Source: CAMPJU01 sp036675265 (GTDB taxonomy: Bacteria; Pseudomonadota; Gammaproteobacteria; Xanthomonadales; Xanthomonadaceae). From it: DNA of 5,553 nucleotides. Positions within the stretch are counted from its first letter, which is position 1. The number at the start of each line of letters is the position of its first letter. Shown piece by piece: positions 1-4,646 of this stretch. The stretch spans positions 1-5,553 of the forward strand of contig JAKFFJ010000012.1 in NCBI GenBank assembly GCA_036675265.1. Direction: 5' to 3'. Below the pieces are notes generated by a model. It was not told the origin of the DNA, made no database searches, and saw only the letters and a program-made list of their open reading frames with translations. The position numbers and the translations under genes were made by a program.

Positions 1-123
1 GAAGACCTGGTCGCCGCGGCGTTCAACGACGCGGTCAACAAGGTCAACGCCGAGTCGCAGGCGAAGATGGCGGCGGCGACCGCCGGCATGCCGATGCCGC
101 CGGGGATGAAGCTGCCGTTCTGA
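1..123 (+). CDS. ybaB: YbaB/EbfC family nucleoid-associated protein, C-terminal 40 residues (partial)
   Basis: The reading frame is open from the first base and ends at TGA 121-123; the 5' part lies outside the window. The 40 visible residues begin EDLVAAAFNDAV and end in a Met/Pro-rich tail, PMPPGMKLPF. This matches the usual C-terminus of the YbaB/EbfC family, where a helix with the E-D-L-(I/V)-x-A-A-x-N-(D/E)-A pattern is followed by a flexible Gly/Met/Pro tail ending near MKLPF. Family members are small (about 105-110 residue) dimeric DNA-binding proteins of the nucleoid. The gene normally sits between dnaX and recR, and recR does follow 41 bases downstream, which supports the call. The call rests on the C-terminal motif plus gene order; start, promoter and full length cannot be judged. 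Confidence 0.93.
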   Translation, partial: EDLVAAAFNDAVNKVNAESQAKMAAATAGMPMPPGMKLPF

Positions 124-127
124 ACTT

Positions 128-154
128 CGTCATCCCGCTGGCGCGGGAATGACG
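128..154. repeat. Palindromic repeat (REP/dRS3-like hairpin) in the ybaB-recR gap
   Basis: The left arm CGTCATCCCGC (128-138) pairs with the right arm GCGGGAATGACG (143-154) around a TGGC loop (139-142). This gives 11 base pairs with one unpaired A (148 or 149) in the right arm. The CGTCATTCCCGC...GCGGGAATGACG type of palindrome is a familiar dispersed repeat in many proteobacterial genomes and resembles the core of neisserial dRS3 repeats; that comparison is from memory. The hairpin ends 10 bases before the recR ATG, so it could influence recR translation or act as a weak attenuator or mRNA stabiliser. No T-run follows, so it is a poor intrinsic terminator. Genomic copy number is unknown. 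Confidence 0.75.
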
Positions 155-164
155 AGCCAATCGC

Positions 165-764
165 ATGACTGCATCCCTACTCGAACAACTGATCGAAGCC
201 TTCCGCGTCCTGCCCGGCGTCGGCCAGAAGACCGCGCAACGGATGGCCTACCACGTGCTCGAGCGCGAACGCGAGGGCGGCCAGCGCCTGGCCGAGGCCC
301 TCGCGGCAGCGGTCGAGCGCGTTGGCCATTGCGCGCGCTGCCGCGACTTCAGCGAAAGCGAAACCTGCGCGACCTGCGCCAGCGCCGCGCGCGACCGCCA
401 CCTGCTGTGCGTGGTCGAATCGCCAGCGGACCGTTTGGCGATCGAACAGGCGACCGGGTTTCGCGGCCTGTATTTCGTGCTGCAGGGGCGGTTGTCGCCG
501 CTGGATGGCATCGGACCGCGCGAACTCGGTCTTGACCAGTTGCTGTTGCGCCTGGCCGAGGGCGAGGTGCGCGAATTGATCATCGCCACCAACCCGACCG
601 TCGAGGGCGAGGCGACCGCGCACTACCTCGCGCAACTCGCGCGCCAGCAGGGTGTCGCGCCGAGCCGGCTTGCGCACGGCGTGCCACTGGGCGGCGAGCT
701 GGAATACGTCGACCGCGGCACGCTGGCGCATGCGTTCGGCAGTCGAGGCGAAATGCCTTTGTAG
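165..764 (+). CDS. recR: Recombination mediator protein RecR
   Basis: RecR works with RecO (and RecF) to load RecA onto SSB-coated single-stranded DNA at gaps in the cytoplasm. The 199-residue product has the full domain order. A helix-hairpin-helix lies at about residues 14-32 (LPGVGQKTAQRMA). A four-cysteine zinc finger follows (C56, C59, C68, C71), then a Toprim domain from about 79 to 176, including CVVESPAD (E85) and ATNPTVEGEATA (141-152). The C-terminal GVPLGGELEYVD...GTLAHA motif (172-190) completes the protein. Length matches the usual about 200 residues. The ATG at 165 gives the canonical N-terminus (hydrophobic helix before the HhH); only a weak Shine-Dalgarno-like GACGAG (151-156) precedes it, overlapping a hairpin. 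Co-transcription with ybaB is likely. D-R-G at 183-185 departs from the commoner D-G-G/D-G-T. The TAG stop lies inside a short direct repeat. Confidence 0.97.
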   Translation: MTASLLEQLIEAFRVLPGVGQKTAQRMAYHVLEREREGGQRLAEALAAAVERVGHCARCRDFSESETCATCASAARDRHLLCVVESPADRLAIEQATGFRGLYFVLQGRLSPLDGIGPRELGLDQLLLRLAEGEVRELIIATNPTVEGEATAHYLAQLARQQGVAPSRLAHGVPLGGELEYVDRGTLAHAFGSRGEMPL

Positions 765-782
765 AAGCACGCCTTTGTAGAA
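755..782 (+). repeat. 12-bp direct repeat GCCTTTGTAGAA spanning the recR stop codon
   Basis: GCCTTTGTAGAA occurs exactly at 755-766 and again at 771-782, separated by GCAC. The TAG in the first copy (762-764) is the recR stop codon. The second copy runs into ACGGCTCCTGC. The core CCTTTGTAG followed by a GC-rich, potentially self-pairing stretch recalls the CTTTGTAGGAGCGGC-type dispersed repeats common in Xanthomonadaceae and pseudomonads, here apparently degenerate. The repeat itself is directly visible; its origin as a decayed REP element is inference. Confidence 0.6.
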
Positions 783-807
783 CGGCTCCTGCAATACCGG
801 ACTTCCT

Positions 808-814
808 GGGAGGA
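808..814 (+). promoter_or_regulatory. Strong Shine-Dalgarno of the HIT-family gene
   Basis: GGGAGGA lies with seven bases between its GGAGG core (809-813) and the ATG at 821. It is the strongest ribosome binding site in the window, fixes the start of the HIT gene and suggests this gene is translated independently of recR. No convincing -35/-10 pair was seen in the 56-base gap, so I do not call a separate promoter. Confidence 0.8.
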
Positions 815-820
815 CCTGCG

Positions 821-1171
821 ATGCCTGACACCATCTTCCACAAGATCATCCGTCGCGAGATCCCGGCCGACATCGTCCACGAGGACGAGCACCTGGTCGC
901 ATTCCGCGACATCGCGCCGCAGGCACCGGTGCATGTGCTGTTCGTGCCGAAGATCCCGCTCGCCACGCTCAACGACGTGAAACCGTCGCAGGCGGACATC
1001 GTCGGCCGGCTGGCCATTGCCGCCGCGGATTACGCCAAGCAGCAAGGTTTCGCCGACGACGGTTATCGCATCGTCATCAACTGCAACGCCGATGCCGGGC
1101 AGACCGTGTTCCAGCTGCACCTGCACCTGTTGGCGGGGGCACCGCTGGGGCGGTTCGGCACGCCAAAATGA
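821..1171 (+). CDS. HIT-family (HinT-like) purine nucleoside phosphoramidase, variant triad motif
   Basis: The 116-residue product matches the HinT branch of the histidine triad superfamily, small cytoplasmic homodimers that hydrolyse AMP-linked substrates such as adenosine phosphoramidates and aminoacyl-AMP. Visible features are the N-terminal DTIFHKIIRREIPADIVHED, the FRDIAPQAPVHVLFVPK block (28-44, with H38 at the position of the first conserved His of the fold), GYRIVINCNADAGQ (81-94) and the triad region VFQLHLHLLAG (96-106). The triad is normally H-x-H-x-H; here the first His is Gln (Q98), while H100, the position of the catalytic nucleophile, and H102 remain. Length is normal for the family. 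The start is set by a strong Shine-Dalgarno at 808-814. It follows recR by 56 bases and converges on the slp operon across a hairpin. Activity is likely retained but not certain. Confidence 0.93.
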   Translation: MPDTIFHKIIRREIPADIVHEDEHLVAFRDIAPQAPVHVLFVPKIPLATLNDVKPSQADIVGRLAIAAADYAKQQGFADDGYRIVINCNADAGQTVFQLHLHLLAGAPLGRFGTPK

Positions 1172-1172
1172 A

Positions 1173-1195
1173 GACGCCCGGCGGGCCCGGGCGTC
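1173..1195. terminator. Bidirectional GC-rich hairpin terminator between convergent operons
   Basis: GACGCCCGG (1173-1181) and CCGGGCGTC (1187-1195) form a perfect 9-bp stem around a five-base CGGGC loop, starting two bases after the HIT stop codon. Reading the minus strand, the stem is followed by TTCATTTT (1172-1165), a fair U-tract for ending the moxR-DUF58-tgpA-slp transcript. Reading the plus strand it is followed only by GTTGC, so termination of the HIT transcript by this hairpin alone would be weaker. Its position between convergent genes supports a shared terminator. Confidence 0.8.
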
Positions 1196-1208
1196 GTTGC
1201 ACGGCGGA

Positions 1209-1709
1209 TCACCAGTAACCCCACCACGGCCACGGGGCCGGCCGGGTGATCACGTCGACGCGCTCCCGGACCGGCCACAGGTAGACCACGTCGGCAGCGA
1301 TGCGCGGCAGGCGGTAGTCGTATTCGCCGATCCGGCGGTTCTCGTAGCCGTCGATGCGGCCGGCAAAGGTGATGTCGCGATCGGGCTTGAACAGCGCCGG
1401 GTCATAGAACCCGTCGCGGCAGGCGATGAAGCGGTTGCCGACGTCGTCACCCGCCCAGTAGGGGCGGCCATAACTGCCGAGCCTGGTCGAGAGCACTTCG
1501 AAGCAGGTGCGGTTGGGCAGCGGTTCGGTGCGGACGATGCGGCCACCCCAGCGCACCATCGCGCCGGTATTGTCGGTATTGAGTGCATCGTATGGGCTGA
1601 GCTGCGCGAATTCGCCCTGCAGCGGGCGCGGGTGCGAGGCGCACGCGGCGAGCAGGAGCGTGGCGAATCCGAGTGCAGCGAGGCCTGCCGTGGCGAAGCG
1701 GACGTTCAT
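1209..1709 (-). CDS. slp: Slp-family outer membrane lipoprotein
   Basis: The 166-residue precursor starts with a lipoprotein signal: basic MNVR, a hydrophobic stretch (about 6-20) and lipobox L20-A21-A22-C23. The residue after the lipidated Cys is Ala, not Asp, which favours Lol-dependent sorting to the outer membrane. The mature part fits the Slp/YeaY family: a GAMVRWGGRIV strand (49-59), a GFYDP segment (100-104) and FAGRIDGYENRRIGEYDYRLPRI (115-137), then a Pro/Trp-rich tail. Slp proteins are small outer-membrane lipoproteins of unclear function, linked in E. coli to stationary phase and starvation. Two further cysteines (C69, C97) could form a disulfide. The ATG at 1709 is preferred over an in-frame upstream ATG (1781) because it begins the signal peptide and has GGGAG seven bases upstream. 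It lies one base after the tgpA stop, implying coupled translation. Confidence 0.9.
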   Translation of the reverse strand: MNVRFATAGLAALGFATLLLAACASHPRPLQGEFAQLSPYDALNTDNTGAMVRWGGRIVRTEPLPNRTCFEVLSTRLGSYGRPYWAGDDVGNRFIACRDGFYDPALFKPDRDITFAGRIDGYENRRIGEYDYRLPRIAADVVYLWPVRERVDVITRPAPWPWWGYW

Positions 1710-1710
1710 G

Positions 1711-3684
1711 TCATGTCTCCCGGTTTGGGTGGTACGCGCGCAGGTCCCGGACGAGGGCGCGTGACGTGGACCTGTCACCATCGCCGCGAGCGTAGCGCCA
1801 TTCGGCGAAACGCGCGCTGAGCAGGTTCAGCTTGCCGTCCTGGGGGCGTGCCCGTGACACCCGCCGTGCCCAGTCGCCGGCGGGCTCGTGCGGATCCCGG
1901 CCGAGCCCGAACCGCGCATAGCGCGCGCCGAGGCGATGCCAGGCGCGCAGCACCGGATCGGGTTCGCGCGCTTCACGGGTCACCAGCCAGACCGCAGCGA
2001 GCAACGCGAGCATGGCGACCAGCGCGAACAGCAGGACCAGGCGTTGCGGCGGAATCTCGTCGATGCCCAGCGGTTTCAGCATCTGCGCCTGCCGGCGTGC
2101 ATCGAAGCCAAGCACGAAGTCGTTCCAGCCGCGCCGCAGCCAGTCGCCGACATGCAATGCCGGCATCAACGTGCCGAGCATGCTGCCGCTCGCACCGGCG
2201 CGGTCGGCGAGGGTATCGAACACGCGTTCACGCGCGACCGCGGCCGTCGGGTCCACCCGTATCCAGCCGCGTTGCGGCAACCAGACCTCGGCCCAGGCAT
2301 GGGCATCGGAGCGGCGCAGCAGCCAGTAGTCGCCGATCGGGTTGCGCTCACCGCCCGCATAGCCGCCGATCACCCGCGCGGGGATGCCGGCGCCGCGCAT
2401 CAGCACGACGAACGCAGAGCTGAAGTGCTCGCAATAACCGGCCTTCTGGGTGAACAGGAACTCGTCGACTGCATGGCGGCCGAGCGGTGGCACGACCAGT
2501 GTGTAGGCGAACTCGGCGCGAACCCATGCCAGCGCACGCTGGATGATGGCAGCGTCGTCGTTGACGGCCTCGTTGCGCCATTGCCGGGCCAGTGCGAGCG
2601 TCCGCGGGTTGTAGCCCGGCGGCAGCTCCAGCGCATCGCGACGCATGTTGCGTTCGAGCCGTGGTTCGAATGCCCGCGGTGGCGCCGACTGCATACGCCA
2701 TCGGGACACCTCACCGAGCGGCTTGGTGACACGCAGCGCGTAGTCGGCGCCAAGCGTGGCCCCGGTGGGCGCCGCCGCGGGCAGGTCCAGTGCGACCAGT
2801 TGCTCGCGATCGGTGGGTTCCAGTTCCAATTCGTAATCCCAGCGGGTGGGGCCAAGGGACACGGCTGGGGCAGGGAAGTGCCGCGCCGCGGGCGACTGGA
2901 TCCAGGTGCGCCCGTCGAAATGGACCATGACCAGCCCGCGCCAGTACATCAGCTCTTTCGGCGGGGCCGCGCCGAAGAAACGCACGCGCGCGGCGGGCGT
3001 GTCGTCGGTGAGCATGTCGATCCATTCCCCCGGCGTCATGCTGTCGGACAAGCCGGGACGCGCCTGCGCGCGTTCCGGCGCGCCCCACAACGGCGAGGCC
3101 AGTCGCGGGAACAGCCAGAACGCCGCCAAGGCCAACGGCAGGCCGATCGCGACCATGCGCCAAGCCGCAGTGACGCGTCGCCACGTCGGCAATGCGCGAT
3201 GCACGTCGCCCGATTCGAGGTCGGCCAGGCGTTGCAATGCCACCAGGCCCAACGTCGCCGCGAGCAGTCCCAATCCCAGCGACAAGGGCCCCTGGTCGAG
3301 CAGGAACGTCGCGAACGGCGCGAACAATCCGAACCCGATCAGGCTGCGCGCATCGCGCAGTCCGGAGGTTTCCGCCGGCTTGATCGCCAGCATCGCGGCA
3401 AGCAAGGCACAACCGGTGTCGCGCCCGAGGTTGAATCCCATCACCACCATCACGGCGGCGGCCAGCGCCAGCGCGGCGATCACGTGCAGCCAGCCTGGCA
3501 ATGCCTGTCGACGCGCGAGCGCCGCGACGACCAGGGCGGTCGCGCCAAGTCCGATCGCGAGCGATCTTGGCACTTGCAGCAGCAATGGCAGCAGGCAGGA
3601 CAACGCCGCCAGCAACACCCAGCGACGGCTGCGCGGATCGAGCAGGGGTGGCGAACCACGGAGTGGCGGAGCAGGCAACGTCAC
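1711..3684 (-). CDS. tgpA: TgpA-type membrane transglutaminase-like protein (DUF3488-Transglut_core-DUF4129)
   Basis: From GTG 3684 the product has 657 residues, close to the roughly 670 of Pseudomonas aeruginosa TgpA, an inner-membrane protein reported essential there with a periplasmic papain-like domain. About six to seven hydrophobic segments occupy residues 20-195 (DUF3488). A long soluble region follows with the catalytic set C418 (AGYCEHFSSAF), H462 (SDAHAWAEVW) and D478 (GWIRVDPTA). Their spacing (44, 16) equals that I recall for P. aeruginosa TgpA. One TM segment (about 548-569) and a DUF4129-like cytoplasmic tail end the protein. Substrate is unknown; an envelope role, possibly peptide or peptidoglycan related, is proposed for the family. 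GTG is chosen because it overlaps the DUF58 stop as GTGA; ATG at 3711 would add 9 residues and a 31-base overlap. Neither start has a clear Shine-Dalgarno. Confidence 0.94.
   Translation of the reverse strand: MTLPAPPLRGSPPLLDPRSRRWVLLAALSCLLPLLLQVPRSLAIGLGATALVVAALARRQALPGWLHVIAALALAAAVMVVMGFNLGRDTGCALLAAMLAIKPAETSGLRDARSLIGFGLFAPFATFLLDQGPLSLGLGLLAATLGLVALQRLADLESGDVHRALPTWRRVTAAWRMVAIGLPLALAAFWLFPRLASPLWGAPERAQARPGLSDSMTPGEWIDMLTDDTPAARVRFFGAAPPKELMYWRGLVMVHFDGRTWIQSPAARHFPAPAVSLGPTRWDYELELEPTDREQLVALDLPAAAPTGATLGADYALRVTKPLGEVSRWRMQSAPPRAFEPRLERNMRRDALELPPGYNPRTLALARQWRNEAVNDDAAIIQRALAWVRAEFAYTLVVPPLGRHAVDEFLFTQKAGYCEHFSSAFVVLMRGAGIPARVIGGYAGGERNPIGDYWLLRRSDAHAWAEVWLPQRGWIRVDPTAAVARERVFDTLADRAGASGSMLGTLMPALHVGDWLRRGWNDFVLGFDARRQAQMLKPLGIDEIPPQRLVLLFALVAMLALLAAVWLVTREAREPDPVLRAWHRLGARYARFGLGRDPHEPAGDWARRVSRARPQDGKLNLLSARFAEWRYARGDGDRSTSRALVRDLRAYHPNRET
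1717..1721 (-). promoter_or_regulatory. Shine-Dalgarno of slp inside the last codons of tgpA
   Basis: On the minus strand GGGAG (1721 to 1717) is followed by seven bases and the slp ATG (1709-1707). It overlaps the Arg-Glu codons before the tgpA TGA (1713-1711). The stop-C-start arrangement TGACATG lets a terminating ribosome restart on slp and decides between the two possible slp starts. Confidence 0.8.
3681..3684 (-). promoter_or_regulatory. GTGA stop/start overlap coupling DUF58 gene and tgpA
   Basis: On the minus strand the four bases GTGA contain the TGA stop of the DUF58 gene (3683-3681) and a GTG in the tgpA frame (3684-3682). No Shine-Dalgarno precedes it, so tgpA translation probably depends on ribosomes finishing the DUF58 gene. 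The alternative ATG at 3711 also lacks one. Start choice is inference. Confidence 0.6.
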
Positions 3685-4628
3685 GGCAGCAGGGCCAGTG
3701 CGCGCAGGCATGCGTGGCGATGCGCAGCGCCTTGCGCAGGACCGAGGGGTGGTTGCCCCGGCAGCAGCAGCCGGTAACGCCGGCCGTCGCGTTCGGCCTC
3801 ATCCACCCAGCGCGCCAGCCGTGAAATGCGCAGTTCGTATTCGACGCCGGCGAGTGCGTGCCAGTCGAGCACGATGTCGGCGCCCAGCGGTTGTTCGTAC
3901 TCGCGAACCAGCAGGCTGTCGCGACGTGCCGAGGGCTTCCATGCAATCGCGCGGCGCGGATCGCCGCGACGGTATGCGCGCAGATGGTGGACGTCATCGC
4001 CGGCCGGATGCAGCCGCATCTGTGCGGCTTCGCCCAAGCCGGTCGGCAGCGGCGGGCCCTGCGTTTCCGGCACCGGATAGACCAGCAACGGTTGTTCCGG
4101 CCAGACATAAGCCCATGCGCGCACCAGGCCGAGCGGACGCGTGGTCGAAATGCGCAGTCGCGGAACCTCCATCCAGCCGCGGCGACGGGTGGGGAGAGCG
4201 AGTTCCGCAGCGCCGCTGCCATCGTCGAGCGAGAGGATCGCCGAGGCATCCTCGCAGTCGACGCGCAGGCCGCGACGTTCGCGGCCGGATGCCGCGCGCG
4301 CGTGGAGGCGTACCGCCAATGCCGTTCCGGCGGTGACCGGCTCCGCGCCGATCGCATGGAACCCCAGGCCGCTGAGCTGCAGGTGCGCGGCGAGCAGGCT
4401 GGTGTGCGCGGCGCCCGCGAGCAGGAGCATCAGCAGCAAGGCGGGATTGTTGTTGTAGTTGAGCGCGCCCAGGCCCATCGCCAGCAACAGCAGCGCGAAG
4501 AACAGCCCGAAACGCGTAGGCAGTACATAGATCCGTCGCCGGCCCAACTGCACCGGCAAGGTTTCCGGCGCACGCGGCGTCACCCAGGTTTCGGCGCGTT
4601 TGCGCAGGTCGCGCCACCAGGCGTTCAT
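3681..4628 (-). CDS. DUF58 domain-containing membrane protein, partner of MoxR and TgpA
   Basis: The 315-residue product has a short basic N-terminus, two TM helices (about 38-56 and 62-82) with an LNYNNN loop between them, and a soluble region ending in the DUF58 signature HHLRAYRRGDPRRAIAWKPSARR (214-236) followed by LLVREYEQ. DUF58 proteins pair with MoxR ATPases in many bacteria, and the ATPase is thought to remodel or activate the partner. After the signature comes ADIVLDWHAL (250-259), where longer DUF58 proteins enter a von Willebrand A fold with a D-x-S-x-S metal site; here D255 is followed by W-H-A, so that site is absent. The ATG at 4628 gives a sensible N-terminus; only GAAGG overlapping the moxR stop, 15 bases upstream, resembles a Shine-Dalgarno. 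The gene begins 18 bases after moxR and overlaps tgpA by 4 bases. The specific role is unknown. Confidence 0.93.
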   Translation of the reverse strand: MNAWWRDLRKRAETWVTPRAPETLPVQLGRRRIYVLPTRFGLFFALLLLAMGLGALNYNNNPALLLMLLLAGAAHTSLLAAHLQLSGLGFHAIGAEPVTAGTALAVRLHARAASGRERRGLRVDCEDASAILSLDDGSGAAELALPTRRRGWMEVPRLRISTTRPLGLVRAWAYVWPEQPLLVYPVPETQGPPLPTGLGEAAQMRLHPAGDDVHHLRAYRRGDPRRAIAWKPSARRDSLLVREYEQPLGADIVLDWHALAGVEYELRISRLARWVDEAERDGRRYRLLLPGQPPLGPAQGAAHRHACLRALALLP

Positions 4629-4646
4629 GGCGGTGACAGGAGGCCT

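Noticed and set aside
1710..1781. Longer slp start at ATG 1781 giving 24 extra N-terminal residues
   Set aside because: It would bury the lipoprotein signal peptide behind a polar stretch and overlap tgpA by 71 bases; the ATG at 1709 has a well-placed Shine-Dalgarno.
1017..1820. A 267-codon plus-strand frame across the HIT 3' end, the terminator and the slp antisense strand
   Set aside because: It reads through a terminator hairpin and antisense to a lipoprotein gene with a good signal peptide and lipobox; no domain or ribosome binding site supports it.
1888..3777. A 629-codon plus-strand open frame opposite tgpA
   Set aside because: It is antisense to a clear TgpA with intact catalytic residues, and its translation is rich in Arg, Gln, Ala and His with no recognisable domain, including an accidental His run opposite the V-M-V-V-M stretch of a TM segment. 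This is a typical high-GC shadow frame.
2711..4357. A 548-codon minus-strand frame overlapping tgpA and the DUF58 gene in another frame
   Set aside because: It is out of frame with both well-supported genes, very rich in Arg/Ala, and shows no domain.
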